Part shown: one piece after another, positions 10,764-23,711 of the stretch
Layout of the letters: the number at the start of each line of letters is the position of its first letter
How positions within the stretch are numbered: position 1 is the first letter of the stretch
Assembly (NCBI GenBank): GCA_029531795.1
Contig: JAPEIS010000005.1
Location: 1,114,001 to 1,178,000 of the forward strand
Source: Sclerotinia nivalis
Lineage: Eukaryota > Ascomycota > Leotiomycetes > Helotiales > Sclerotiniaceae
Direction of reading: 5' to 3'
Length of the DNA stretch: 64,000 nt
Position numbers and translations under genes: made by a program
Notes under the pieces: generated by a model
Seen by the model: the letters and a program-made list of their open reading frames with translations, nothing else
Database searches by the model: none
Told to the model about the DNA's origin: nothing

Positions 10764-13250
10764 TAATGTGAAATAAGTTAGATCAATCAAGCATTTTGAG
10801 TAGGAAAGAATGCGTGGAGTACTTAGATGACTGGACAACTAATAGCTACTAAATGCCTAGACTATGAGAGAGGCATTGGGTAAAACTTCAGATATAAAGC
10901 TTCAATGATAGCGCATGATGTTAATGATAACAATCAAGCTAAATGAAAAACAAACGGGACCGATGATAACGTATTCGTAAAGTACAATAATTTAAAATTT
11001 ATCAATATTCCAAACCCTATTTTCCAAATGTTTCCCTGGTGAATTTTATTCTTCTAATCTCCCCGCTGAGTGCCTGGGTTGAATTTTGTTCTCTCCAATA
11101 TTGAGATCCCTAGCGATTGATAGGCGAAATCTTCAACTCGTACCTGACATTTCCTGAAAACATTGAAAGCGATAATGTGCTTATATACCTCCCCCCCTTT
11201 TCCTTCGCACTTCCTTTTATCAAACTCCAAAAAATTTCAAAACACCAAACCTTCTCAAAACTCACCCAAATCAATCTTAGAATCCACCAATCCCCGATCC
11301 AAACCTATTCACAGCCCCCTAGCTCAATTATATAAAGGCCATTTCCTTCACGCCGAACAGTTTCTTTTCATATGAGATATCGTGTGCCCCCTTTTTGGTG
11401 TTAGGACCTCTTGATGACAAAAGCATACTGAATTTTCAAACTGGTCGTCATTTACTACGCCACCTTACTGTAAACCTCAATTGTGCGATCGCGGCAACGG
11501 AGCTAGAGCTTCGAAAACCTTGATGTGTAGATCTAGAGTTGGATGATGATGACAATAACCTCGGGCAAGAAGCAATATTCTATAAAAACGACAATACACG
11601 GACAAAAAGAAAAGTTCGAAAGAATGGACAATGACGAAAATGCAAGTTTTTAATCTGGGGATAATATGAGGAAAATTTCCAGGAACGACAGTAATATCTC
11701 GAATCCTGAGTCGGATCTCTTTCTAAGAATACTGGCACCCTGAGTATTTCCCTCGAATCAGTCGTGGGTACTGTTCAGAACAAGAAATCTAGAGAAAGAA
11801 ACCATGAGTTGAGAAGATTAGTAATTATATATTCTCTTCCATTCCTTCCCCTTCCTTCCATTTTCTCCGTCTACTCCTTCCAAGGAGCTCCGCTGTATGG
11901 AAACGCAAGCTGAAACTAACGTAGAATTATCCTCTCCCATGCTTAAGCGAATTCACTCATGCCCATCCCCATATATCAACCCAACACAAGTCTATTCAAC
12001 TATATAAACGCCAATCTCACTTCACATTTTCCTCCTTCAAAACACAACAACGATCCTGATCGACCTCGATCAGGCTTTTAAAATTAACCATATTAGTGAC
12101 GCTGTCGATTCTGAGAACTGTGATCAGAGATTAACGTCAAGCAATCTATAGTTTGTGTATTTTGAAATTTTCAGTGCCTCATTGAGCTGAATTCCGAACC
12201 TCTCTAGATGGGGAATGCATGACAGCGAAAATCACAAAAGATGAAGAAATATATGCGACGGCGTAAATCATGCGCATCAACAATGAGAAATGAAACCCCC
12301 TCCCCCGAAAAAGTAATGGAACTGTGAAAAAATCTAAATAAAAAGCCGTGACGCCGGGTACCGATTTCGGACATTTCTCTGTTTTATACAGTATATAGTG
12401 GCTTGCTACTGGACTACAGTAACTTATTGGGGGGAGTGCATCATTTATTTGCCCATGATGTTTACATAAATGACTTAGAGCAGGAATTTGAGATGAGAAG
12501 GGAGGTGCTTTTACATGCCTGTTCTCACGTTTTCAGCCAACTCCCTTCCTCCCATCCCCTATCCTATCCACTTAACCCCAACCAACCCATATCCATTCTC
12601 GCTTCCAAATATAGTCTCTCACACTCCAGTTCAATAGTATATTAGATGTTATATTGATTTAAGCTAAAGCTGCCAAATCCAAATTTAACGGCTTAAGTAA
12701 CCTACTTGGTTCGGCTAAATTTCTTACAATTCAAGTATAAAATCCTTTTTCTAATCTCCCTGCCATCTTCTCCTTCATTAAAATTATATAATATTAGCAC
12801 TGGATTAGAGGTATTAACTGAATGTGTGGAGCTTTTATATGCATACTACTTGGAAGAAATTGTGTTAGGTGACATGAGGCCCATTGAGGTGAATATCGCT
12901 GATATACACAACGACGACGGAACGGTAAAAGAAAAAGCCAAGGGAAAACCACAGCGCAATCAAAACAAAATACCAACAACCAACGACCAAACTTCTCAAA
13001 AAGTCCACCCAAAAATCAATCAGCCTCAATATTTCGCAGCTTCGTTTCGCAATTTACTTCTAGTGCTCCAGAATTTGCAATCATCATCTCCATTTGAATT
13101 GGAGACTCCTGATGTTTTGTGCATGATAGGGAGGACTTCCCATCTGAGATTTGATATAGAATTACTCAAATCTCGCGCTACCTTCATTTTCCACGGCTCT
13201 CCTTCTCCCATTTCCTTCCCGTCCTTACCTAGGTACACTACATTAGTATC

Positions 13251-13316
13251 TGTTCACCTATTCACCTATTCACCTATTCACCATATCACCATATTCACCT
13301 ATTCACCTATTCATCT
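13251..13316. repeat. Tandem repeat, 8-bp unit TTCACCTA
   Basis: About eight imperfect units of TTCACCTA/TTCACCAT follow one another in otherwise non-coding DNA. Confidence 0.8.
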
Positions 13317-13843
13317 CACTTATCTCTTACAAATTCCCAACCAGGAGTCAATCAATCGAAGGTATAAAGGGATAGATATATATTAAAATAATATTCCACA
13401 AATACTTCTCCACGAATATAAACCACAGTAACGAGACTAGTAATAAAATCCCATCCCATCATAAAACCGCTCAAAAAGGTATAGTACCGCTACGCGTATC
13501 GCCAAATCATAACGCAAGGAGAAACGCATCGGAATACTGTATATAAGATTACAAAAGACAAACGCAAGGTAAAGCTTGGCGTATGATTTTGCAACTTCAC
13601 TCCATCTCTTTTTCATCAACCATCCCATTTCAAGTCGAAGCGAAGCGTGTATATATCGATCATGAATCACGATACTGGTCATTCGATATCCTACTTCTCA
13701 TTATCTTCCCCTCCCATTTCCAGGGTCGTATCGTATTGTCCGTCATCGGATTAAACCCGGCATATCCTCCTCAATTAATCTATCCACCCGAAACCTAAAA
13801 CCTAAACTTTATTTTTACATCGCACCTCCCCCTCAAATCATCA

Positions 13844-15017
13844 TCATCTTCCAAAATGTCCCCCATCCATCTCATGCACCGCCCTCTCCGCCTCCATCTC
13901 AGTCGGCAGGGGCGCAAAATATCCCTTCTTATCTGCAATCCCAATCCCACCGGCTTCTCCCAAATTTCCCCTATCATATCCCGTTCCAATCTCACTCGGA
14001 GAATATCCTCCTTGTGCTTGTGCGTTATATGCTCCTTCTGTAGCCGGATATCCTTGTGCTGGAAACCCCGCTTCATTATTTTTAAGAATTTGATCAGCTT
14101 TTTGCTTTTGTGCGCGTCTTCTTCTCCAGAAAAGCCATCCCAAAATAGCGATAGCAATGATAGCACATGGAATAGCGACACCGGCTCCGATGGCGGCCGC
14201 GTTGCTAGAGGACGCTGAGGTTGCGGAGGGAAGTGGGGCGGTGGATGTTTGAGAGGCGATTGAGGTTGTGGCCGTGTTTGAACTAGATGTGGTGGTGGAA
14301 GTTGAAACTGAAGAGGTGGAAGTTGAAACTGAAGAGGTGGAAGTTGAAACTGAAGAGGTGGAAGTTGAAACTGAAGAGGTGGATGTGGAAGATGTGGATG
14401 AGGTAGATGATGTGGATGATGAGGTATAGGTGAAGGGAATTTGGGCGAGCACTGTGGCGACTGGTGAGATATTGAAGATATCTGTGTCATTGTCGCAACA
14501 AGCGAAACTTCCTACTCCGTAGGCTCCCGTATCACAACAGCTGTTTCTTGGTCAGTATTGGAGACCTCACAATCCATTAATCGGCAGAACATACTATTCT
14601 GTTGTTGATGTAATAGCTCCATTACAAAACCTTATACCCGCAGTTGAACTTCTAGCATCTATCATTGTTATTATTTTCAACTTAATGCTATGCTTCACAT
14701 GACTTACAAATAGTACATTGATTTAGACAGGCTGGATCTTTCCACGTAGGATCTGTACACCCTACTCTTAAATAATCTTGAACATTCCCATTTGCTTGTT
14801 GACAAACTCCATTTGAAAAACATATAGCACCAGCTTGACAACATGAACTATGACCCGTTGTTGAATTATCGCATCTATATCCTGCATTGGAATTATGTTG
14901 TCCATTTATGACATAACATGTTGTTGGTGTATCTGTTGTTGAAGCTGATGCCAATAAAGGTAAAGAAAAAGAACAAAACAATAAGAATTGTTGTCTTGTT
15001 GATATTCGTGAAGCCAT
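13844..15017 (-). CDS. Single-pass membrane protein with Cys-rich ectodomain and Ser/Thr stalk
   Basis: Three exons on the minus strand, 15017-14708, 14658-14595 and 14540-13844, give 356 aa. A signal peptide is evident (a hydrophobic run up to about residue 25). The ectodomain is Cys-rich (for example SSCCQAGAICFSNGVCQ and YCCDTGAYGVGSFACC). A Ser/Thr stalk follows, encoded in part by a 21-bp tandem repeat. One membrane helix comes next (AAAIGAGVAIPCAIIAIAILGWLFW), with a basic stop-transfer RRRRAQKQK and a cytoplasmic tail of about 90 residues. This layout resembles fungal plasma-membrane sensors and mucin-like proteins (WSC/MID2-like topology), but I do not see a canonical WSC domain. Ligand and function are unknown. 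The three-exon model keeps the Cys-rich domain continuous across both introns, which supports it. Confidence 0.85.
14295..14378 (-). repeat. 21-bp coding minisatellite, four units
   Basis: Four perfect 21-bp units in the Ser/Thr stalk of the membrane protein, each encoding a heptad of the STSSVST type. The unit length is a multiple of three, so copy-number change would alter stalk length without breaking the frame. Confidence 0.9.
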
Positions 15018-18000
15018 TATTCTTGTAAGGTCCGTATGTGTATGTCAAAAGGAATGAGGGGAAATATTCGCAAAGGTAATGCTGAAGAAATAAGGATGAT
15101 ATGAGTGTGGCACAGCACAGCTGAAGTTCAACAAGGCTGGCTGTGTGTATCTAGCACAATAAAATATGAAGGGTTTCGAAAGACTTGACCTAAACCAGCT
15201 TCTGATTTACTATTCCAAAATATAACCTGAAAATTGATTTGTAAAACAAGTAGCAATGGTAAAGTGCTTCTAGACAACAAACGCCAAAAAAAACGGTAAA
15301 AACGAGAGAATGAATGAAAAGAAAGAATGATCAACCAGGTCTCAAGGAAAGCTGAGTGCAAGAATTGGTGAAGGAGTTAACAAAACTGGCCTCGTACACA
15401 AACCAACATGGTATTGTACATGAAAGGATTTTATGGGTCTCATATACCTAGCCCTGTCATATTTATTTTCCGATTCCCCAGGAGATACAGAATGGTAGGT
15501 TGACTATCCATCATTCATCCTCAATTTTCTGATCAACATGGGTTATATAAAGATCTAAACCGAATTCATTTGCTGATTTTATTTGAAGATAGTATGACGA
15601 GTAGAAATTTTATAAGCTTTTAAACCCAGAATTCATATTTGCATCAGACACTCTTGAGCATTTTTTTGGTCTAACAGGAGGATTTTCTCGGATTTTTATA
15701 AGCGCGCTCAGCTTGAAGTTCAGACCTATAGGAAACAATTAAGTTAGAAAGACGACCACAAATATGAAACACGAAAAAGAGTTTGCCTGAAAGTTGTGGA
15801 TCCTCAATATAATTCCTTTTGTCGGCTATGAATGAAAAATGGGTGAACAGTGAACGGAAAAGGGAAATTTGATGAAGGGGGTGGATAATATTTGGAGCAA
15901 TGAAGATCAGGATTAAATTAAGGTTGTAAGCGAGATCGATCACTCGTAGATGATTAAGGAATTGACCAACCACAGCAGTTGAATGATATCTTTAATCTTC
16001 AATACGAATAAACCATCCAGTCCGTACCTTTAGTCAAAAATACTACTCTACCACGTTTTCACGATTGAAGTTAAGATAAACTACCAACTACCACCAACAT
16101 TAAAAAGATCTTTGGGGAGCATTGCCGTTCCAAAGATTCCTTGCCATTAAAAATCAGTATGTCAAATGGACTCCTACATCCATACTCATCGTCGCGAATT
16201 GCTTCAAGTAGTCATTCATCCTTCTCTCATTTACGATCTTTATTTTCACCCCTTTTCTGTGATATATCCGGATCTATAATCGTCCGATCATACGACATCA
16301 TCCAGCATTCGAGAACGTATACTCCCAAGATTCTCCAAGCCGCGAAACCAACAGCAAAACTCCAAGATTCTGCCCGTTTACCTTTCTTCTGCCTCCCGTA
16401 TTCTGTGACAGGCATGCTTCTGAGAACAGCCCCTCAGCAACTTCAAACCCGCTTGAAGATCCAGGGCATGAGACGAAAGACCTCATAAATGGCTTGTTCC
16501 AAAAACAAAACTAAATGCGCGTACCTAGTATTTCCTCGTATTACCGTTACATTCTTCAGGGATGAATATCCAAGTGGTTTTTTTTTTTTTTTTTTAATAT
16601 AACGTAATTCTCCCCTACCTTCTTGACTCTTGGTATTGTTTGAGAATTGAAAAATCGAGAATGAGAATTGAAAGTTCAAATCTCAAATCTCGCAATCGAA
16701 AGCGAAATGAATTCTAAAGTTTTCATTGAAATACCTCACTGCCATCTATACCCTTCCTAATCTTTCGAGTCAATTGACACTTTTTGAAAAATCCGGATAT
16801 AGAAACGAAATCTTTCACTTACTCACATACTCGATATACTCACTCCTTGAATCCACTCATTTCTTAATACCAAGAAAACCCAAAAATATTCTCCAACGAT
16901 ATGTAGAGCTGCGCCCCATTATGCTTGACATATATGTATAGTTTGATATGTATGCACTGCGCATCATGCAGGTCAAGATGTCAGCTTACATCTCGCATTC
17001 CACACTTCCCTTCAATTTTGAAACACTCGGGTTTATACTTATTGGAATATTGCGAATATGCCATGACGCTGTCAAATCCGAAAACGCATAATATTTTTCC
17101 ATGTCAATTGACATCATTATTTAGCTTTATCATATCATATCAATTCACCAGGTCCTCCAATCTCGTCATCCCTCAAATCCAATCCAATCCAACATCTATC
17201 AATATTAAAACCTTTCCACATCTCCATTCATCTTTCTTCTCTTCTCATCTCATCTCTTTTCTTCTTTCATCTACCTACCATCCCATTCCCCCTCATCCTC
17301 ATTTTCATCCTTATTCCCTTTTCCCCCATCATCCGCATTCATCTCATCTCACCCTCCTCGCGCCAAATTTCTTTCTCTCTCTCTCTCTCTCTCTCTCAAA
17401 CTCAAAAAGCTGTCAAATTATGCCATGCCATACCATACCATACAATACCATACAACCAAAAACATGAATAACACCCATACTCGCCTCCCAGCACTAAAAC
17501 AGCCAGCTACCTACTCTTTCCAAATTCCAAATGCCAAATTCACAACGCCAAGTTGAGCTCGTGATAATTTGATACTATTATACAATAGCGTTGTACAATC
17601 GCCACAACGCCACGAAACCACATGATATATAATATATAATAGGTACATAAAGTAATCATAAGATATCCCAGGGTCGAGTCCATAATCCAGAGGGTAAGAC
17701 ATATATATATACATACACACCATACATATATATTCTACACATCTCTATATTATATTATAATAAATAAAACTCATTCATACTCAGAATCCCAAAAACGAAT
17801 ATATTTTTCATTGAGGAGCACAACTAGAGCTAAGAGCAGGAATTTTGATATACGAATATAAAAAGTAAGAAGATGGAGGAAGAGCCATCATCGACTTTAG
17901 CTCCGGAATCACTCCCTATCATAGAGAATATTTCCTCTCTTCACGATACAAAAACTAACGAAGCGAAGAATAGTATAGTATAGTATAGTATAGCATAGAA

Positions 18001-18188
18001 TAGTATATCCGGATTCTTTCGGGACAAAGGAGAATAGTATCACTCAAACGGATGCTCAGAATTTTGAAACAAGCTTCATGAAGTACTATTTTCTCTACCC
18101 CCCAATTCCAATTCCAGCTCCAGTTTCCCGCTTCCGAGGCCGGGCTACAGGGTTACCCTACTTCCCAAAGAGTATTCATGCAACGTTC
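15018..18188. other. Intergenic, no supported gene
   Basis: Only low-complexity or short frames are present. Simple repeats are a poly-T run near 16578-16596, a (CT)n tract at about 17374-17397, CCATAC-type repeats near 17426-17456, and (TAGTA)n at about 17971-18006. The first part is the promoter of the membrane protein on the minus strand. Confidence 0.45.
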
Positions 18189-19481
18189 TTATGCAACGTT
18201 TTTGTCCAACCACTCTTCCCATTGCTCGGCGGTGAATGAACTACTGATTGAATTTTCTACTACACCGTTGAACTGTAATAATCTGAATTAGTAACTCTTC
18301 GCGATACCACTCTTCCACCGCTCTCTTCCATAGTCCTCCCAGGCGCACCCAAATCACAAGCAAGAAGAGAAAATTTATACTCACAACAACCGTCGGCGTA
18401 ACATGAATACCCACCAATCTATTCATCTTCACCAAAACCTTAAGTTGATCCGTAACTCCATTTCCCGAATTAAGTGCTCCATCTTCGCCAGGCTTATCAC
18501 TAATCTTCAAAAGATCATACATTTTCTTCTCATCAATTCCTACTTCTCCTCCTATCTTCGCTAGACGCTTATATGTTGAATTGCGTGTTTCATTCACAAC
18601 ATTTACGTCGAAGAAATCTTCTTGTTGCTTGAAGAGGGAGGCGGAGAAAGGATAGAAATTTTGAGGGGAGAGGGCGAGTACTGAGGGAAGTGGGTTAGTT
18701 ATTGGCTATGGAGAAAGTGAGGATATGGTCTTACCAGCGACGCCAGCTTCGTGGACCAATGTACTACTTGGATGCCAGGGTTGAATTTGTTGACGGAAGA
18801 TAATTTGGACTTTGGATGAGTATTTTTGTTTGATAAGGGGAATTACGGATGTGTAGATTGTATTGAACATTTTGGCCGAGAACTATGGAGAAGGGGGTCA
18901 ATTTGTTAGTTACTCTGTGTATTGAATTTGGGTGTAGTGTGAGTGAGATTTAAGGGCCGGAAGTAGCAAAGGGGAGAGATTGAAGGGCAAAGCAAGAGAT
19001 GTAAAAAGAGAGATTTATTATAAGAGGAAAACAAGAAGTATAAATCTCTTAGACCATATAATATTCCTCAAGCCAAATGTTCCCTCACCTTCCCTTTTCC
19101 ATGATCACGATCAAGCAATTTACCACTGAGTAAATCGAATGCCTCGCAAACCAGCAGGTCATATTACAATGATATTGAATCAATTCAACATATATCAGAA
19201 AGACATGAAGCATAATGAGTCGATGAAAAACACGTAAAAGATGGATACGGTTCGCGATAAAGATGAGAAAAGTAAGGTATCCATATCACAAGCGCATCAT
19301 GCACCAACTGCGCAAACCAAAAAAGAGAGAAACAAGAGAGAAAACGAGAAGAAAAAAGCCAAAAGACAGTACGGCCTATACATACCGGACAAACATAATC
19401 CAAATACAACTCCAAAGTATGAAACGCCGGTACAGCCGTAGCCACAAACTTTTGACCTGCGAATTTTGGTGGGAGAGCCAT
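18189..19481 (-). CDS. Thioredoxin-fold protein of the DsbA/GST-kappa-like group
   Basis: Exons 19481-19386, 18882-18735, 18680-18385 and 18272-18189 give 207 aa. The first intron is long for this genome (about 503 bp) and splits the active-site loop: LYLDYVCP in exon 1 joins FSAKMFNTI in exon 2. The motif at the start of the first helix is therefore CPFS, with one Cys and a Ser in place of the second Cys of DsbA CPxC. This resembles 2-hydroxychromene-2-carboxylate isomerase/GST-kappa-like proteins more than a disulphide oxidase. The second half carries a helical insertion and the cis-proline signature HVTPTVV before the last exon (FNGVV), as expected of a thioredoxin fold. No signal peptide is seen, so it is probably cytosolic. 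Substrate unknown. Confidence 0.85.
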
Positions 19482-20226
19482 TTTGATAAGTTACGAATTC
19501 GTGAGTATTTCTAGCTTGCCAGTATTTTCTTGAGGCTGCGTTCTTTCTTATCTCTCTGTATGATTCAATATAGTCCCAACAGATGAAGTTGAGTTAAGAG
19601 ATGAAGGTGAGGTATGAAGTGAGTTGAGGAGGTGTAAATAGAAGAGGGGTCGGGTAGGTAGTTTTGAAGTAAAGAGTGAAGAGGGGTTAATTGTTAATTG
19701 CCAAAGCACGAATACTCTGAACATATTAGATGAGATGACGTGATGTAGAAATGTGGGGTTGCTTCCGGCTTGAGGAAAGTTCAGTTCAATATTGTATTGA
19801 GATGAAAGTTAATATTAACATTAATAATTCAACATTAACATTAACATTTCGATTCCGAATTCTCCGGCTCAAGTATCATCCATTCATCCATCAATTATTC
19901 TCTATTTTCAAGTATCACATATAAAACCATGATGCGATATATAAACTATCAGTCCCTCGAATGTGTGAGGCATACACCCCGTATCCCAAACTGGGCACCT
20001 CCTTCTTCCAAGACAGCTAGAAACTAAATACGTACTTCCAAAACATATATATAACAACATATCCAATAAATAAACAACTTGCTCGCTTTTACATAATATT
20101 GAATTCATACCCAGATATCCTCATACACCATATATATCAAAATAAAACGCCATGCTTGCTCAATATACAGATCGCTATCATGTCTCTTCTTCGTCTGATC
20201 TCTCCTATCATACTCGACTTGTCGAC
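19482..20226. other. Intergenic between two minus-strand genes
   Basis: Promoter of the thioredoxin-fold gene and 3' flank of the PX gene. Repeats of ATTAACATTAA type occur near 19809-19848. No gene seen. Confidence 0.45.
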
Positions 20227-21302
20227 TTATGAAAAGAGGAATTCCTTCAATACAGGCGAACTCGAGAATTCGGGATTAAGTAATATACAACTAAATTTCC
20301 TCATGATTAGCCAGTTGAATTTATTTTTCTTCATCATACTCGTGTCCTTTCCGGCACACCCTCTTCCTACTCTCCCCTCTCCCCAAAAAGAGAGACACAC
20401 TCACTTGAGAAAATACTGTAAACCACTCCGCCTATTTTCCAAAAACTTCGGCCTGAACTTCGATATCACACTTTTTCTCGGCAACTCCGGTATTGTACCC
20501 GCAGAATTAGGGAATGTACGTAGGAGTTTCGTTCTCAGATCTGTGAATTCGCTGTAGCGCTTACGGATAATGATTGGAGTGCCCTATTTTGAGGAGGAGA
20601 GAAGTAAGATTTCAAATCCAAATGGCTTATGAAAATAATAGGAGATGAAAGATATACAGAATGAAGAAAGAGGAGAAGAGGGGACATGGAAAATGAACAA
20701 CCAAAACAAACCTCCAATGTATCAACCCTGACATTCCAAACCACAAATGCACCAATGCCTCCGCCGATCCCAAGTCCCTTGCCCATCTTTCCCATCCCCC
20801 CAATCCCACTTCCGTTCACAACCACATAATCCTCAATCACTACACTCCTCGCCCAACAAGCTTCATTCTTATCCCTCCCATTTGTGTCTCCCTCCTCATC
20901 TCCATCTGCAGTATTATCTTGGAGCGTTATACCGCTAGGATGAATCGAATCGATCGAAACGTAAGAAAGAGGGCGCGCTTGTGATTGTTGCCAGTAGGGG
21001 GGGATTGTTGTGGAGATGGGTGAAGTTGAGGGGGATTCGTTTGAATTTAGCGCCGAGGAAGATGGTTCGGGGGATTGGGATGTGGTGGTAATCTGGTTTT
21101 CCGGCTTGCTGGGAGTAGGGCGATTGGAATTATGATTAGCATTAGGGTTAGGATTATTTAATGAAGCGCCATTGCTAATGCCATTTCCATTGCTAGAATG
21201 GGACGTAGTAGCGAACTCCATCCATCTATTTCGAAACGGCGGGTACCACTCCTGCTTGCTTCTGCTTGCTTCTGTTTGTGTTTGTGCTTGTGCTTGTGCC
21301 AC
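20227..21302 (-). CDS. YPT35: PX-domain protein, Ypt35-like
   Basis: Exons 21302-20712, 20583-20405 and 20290-20227 give 277 aa. The first ~110 residues are low complexity (Gln/Ala repeats, Asn/Ser/Pro-rich). The PX domain begins around VVIEDYVVVNGS and GAFVVWNVRVDTLE and continues after intron 1 with IIIRKRYSEF, which is the phosphoinositide-binding RRYSEF-type motif. Next come a Pro-containing loop (PELPRKS), SKFRPKFLENRR, and the C-terminal LLNPEFSSSPVLKEFLFS typical of Ypt35. In yeast, Ypt35 binds PI3P on endosomes and vacuoles and recruits Vps13 through a PxP motif in its N-terminal tail. The same role here is inferred from family membership. I did not confirm a PxP motif. Confidence 0.9.
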
Positions 21303-22981
21303 CTAGTGATAATGTTCGCATGTAATAATCGTATGTAAATAAAAGAATATTCAATAGGTATCGGGTGGCCAAAAAGGGTGTTGTTGACTTTGAGAATTAC
21401 TAAAAACTGTAGCCCGGCTGATATTAGTGACAGCCGATATTCGAATCCTTGTTTCCCCAGCTTTAAAATCTTTGAACTAAGATAAAAAGATAAAAGTTTA
21501 TCGCTGCTTTGTGAATATCGATAAGTTTTTCATTATTCATTCATCCATAGCACCTATCCGATTTCATACAGAATCTTCAGATACGATATGCCTTCCTAAT
21601 GCATACGACGAATACGAAGCACATAAATGACAAGAAGATATAAAATAAAGTTTATGATACCTAACCGTTGATTCGCCAAGCAAGAACACTCCACTTTTCA
21701 CCGCAACATCAAGTCTGACGGGCACTTACTCCGGAGATGGGAAGCTTGAGTGTCACGGTTAGATATCTACCTAGTATTCTTGAGGATAAAAATGCAAAGA
21801 TACTCAAAAAGATGCAGGTTGGACATGGATTTATGGGTACAACATGTGACGGTAACGGGATATCGGGATAAAGGGTAGAAGGGGTTGTACTCCATTCCGT
21901 AGATGGATGTAGTGAATGAGGTGACGGGATGAAAAGTGATGAGAACCCAAAGGAATTCGTGATGGAGGCAAATATCTAATTCTACCGCCTAGGTAACTAG
22001 AATCCCATCGAACCTCTTATTTCATGCACAAATTCATCTTTCTAGTTTAGTCAATACGAAGAGCAAGTCATTTGTTTTCCGATTTCCCCTCATTCACTAA
22101 TGGGATTGAAATCTGCAGTCTCCCAAGTGAAAGTCATCCATGCAAGCAACCTTGGAATTCTTAAGATAGTAACAATTCTCGGAGAAAAAGTTGTGCAATC
22201 TATCTGCACCAATCTCAATGAAGTTACGGTCAGTACCCCATGCCATTGATAAATTGAGATATTCTCAAGGGTTATTGGAATTTGAATCATTTAATTGGTC
22301 AAATTGAAGAAGCTAAACTAAAATAAGATTAATTCTGTGATCAAGGTTTTATACTAGCTTGGATAAGTTGGGGATCACCAGGGTCACGGTGGCGTGGTAG
22401 ATCGAAGGGAAGCTTTACCAGGTGAATGAATATATGGATGGTTATCTCCTCTTTCTCCTCAATCTTCTACCGTACGCTACTCCCTTTTCACCTTCTTGTA
22501 TCGTGAAAAAACACATTCGCTTTTTTGTATTTTAACAATCATCAGAAACTGCTCTTACTGCTCTTGGGAATTCTTTCGTTCAGTTCTTCAACAACATAGT
22601 ACAGGAAGACTTCATGTATACTGATGTTTGTCGATAAATACATCCATACATCCATCCACACTCACATACATACCTGACATTTTCGTATTCCGGCAAGGTA
22701 AACAAACTTTGATTCCTCGTTACATTCCAATCAGGCAAACGACAATACTCCCGCCACCACTTTTAAATTTGAGCAACATCTCATTTTTCTAGAGAAAGAT
22801 TTCGACGACTGACTTTTGGTGTTATTTGCTGGTTGATAGCTTACATCGAGAATACAATTGTCAAGTACGAAAACCTTTGACTTTAATCTCAACCTTCTAC
22901 TTCTAACCTCGACTTCTAACCTCGACTTCTAACCTCGACTTCTACCTCCACCTCTATTTCTTCACCATCAAATAATTCAAA
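21303..22981. other. Divergent promoter region
   Basis: This lies between the PX gene (-) and the GPI-anchored protein gene (+). No convincing gene. The leader of the downstream gene holds a 13-bp tandem repeat at 22899-22946. Confidence 0.5.
22899..22946. repeat. 13-bp tandem repeat in a 5' leader
   Basis: About three and a half units of GACTTCTAACCTC end roughly 35 bp before the ATG of the GPI-anchored protein gene. They are C/T-rich like many fungal 5' UTRs. Confidence 0.85.
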
Positions 22982-23711
22982 ATGCATTCCTTCAACATCG
23001 CTACAGCTTTGCTTGCTACTGCTTTGCTTAACTTCGCAACTGCTCAATATACTATTGATCCTTCAAGTGTTTCATTGGCTACTCGTAGTAAGTTTTTCTT
23101 CCCTTCATTTTCTTTCCATCATAGAAAGTATACTAACCATCACATCTAGAATCATGGTGTCAATCCCAAACTCAAACTTGTCCATCTCTCTGCTTGCAAA
23201 ATGGTGGAAATGATTCAACCACCGAGACCAACACTTGTGATCCTGTAAGTACATCATCATCTTCTCCTTCCCTTTTCCAAACTTCAAAAGTCGAATTCGA
23301 CTAACTCAAAAACAGTCAACCCTCGACTATGCATGTATTTGCGGCAACGGTCTCTCCCCAAATGCATCCGAATATTCTCTAACCCTTCCCTACTTCATCT
23401 GTACTCAATACGCCACCAACTGCGTCGCTGCCTGTAACGGAGACAATAACTGCCAAGGAGCCTGCAGAGATGACCATCCATGCGGAGCTCAAAACCCAAC
23501 TCGCGTCAATACCACCAGCAGTGCCACTCAAAGTGCAACCGGTACAGCAGGAGCATCTAGCACAAATGCAGTTGCATATACAGGATTAGGTGGATCATCC
23601 TCAACATCTACTCCTAAGAGTGGTGCTCAGATGACTATGGATTTTGGAAAATCATATGGTTTGGCTGTTATTTTCGCGGGTGTTTTTGCGGGTTTTACTT
23701 TGGTCATGTAA
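22982..23711 (+). CDS. GPI-anchored Cys-rich secreted protein (DUF7707-like)
   Basis: Exons 22982-23087, 23150-23244 and 23316-23711 give 198 aa. The N-terminus is a clear signal peptide (about residues 1-21, cleavage after ATA or TAQ). The mature part, from YTIDPSSVSLATR to about residue 115, holds many cysteines in patterns such as WCQSQTQTCPSLCLQ, YACICGNG and CVAACNGDNNCQGAC. A Ser/Thr/Ala linker follows, then a hydrophobic C-terminus (YGLAVIFAGVFAGFTLVM) with no charged tail, as expected for a GPI-attachment signal. This pattern matches a Pezizomycotina family of GPI-anchored cell-wall/plasma-membrane proteins. I place it with DUF7707 by motif memory only. Function unknown, with a cell-surface or host-interface role plausible. 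Confidence 0.88.

Larger units (their letters stand above)
8943..13843. other. Gene-poor region
   Basis: No frame here has domain signal or splice-consistent exons. The 226-codon frame at 12706-13386 has low-complexity Pro/Tyr/His translation and no recognisable domain. Features seen are a tandem GGACACGGGATTT pair near 8943-8972, a retroposon copy at 10518-10763, TATATAAA-type boxes near 11326 and 12000 without a following gene, and an 8-bp tandem repeat at 13251-13316. Confidence 0.45.

Noticed and set aside
12706..13386. A 226-codon plus-strand frame
   Set aside because: Its translation is low complexity, partly from an 8-bp tandem repeat. It has no domain and no upstream or downstream exon that fits.
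13795..14490. A 231-codon minus-strand frame rich in Pro/Gln/His overlapping the membrane-protein gene
   Set aside because: It is the out-of-frame shadow of the Ser/Thr stalk and tail exon. The other frame has a membrane helix, a stop-transfer sequence and splices correctly to a signal peptide.
16141..17467. Frames of 115 and 180 codons on the plus strand
   Set aside because: Mostly simple T/C-rich DNA and microsatellites with no protein-like composition, domains or splice-consistent neighbours.
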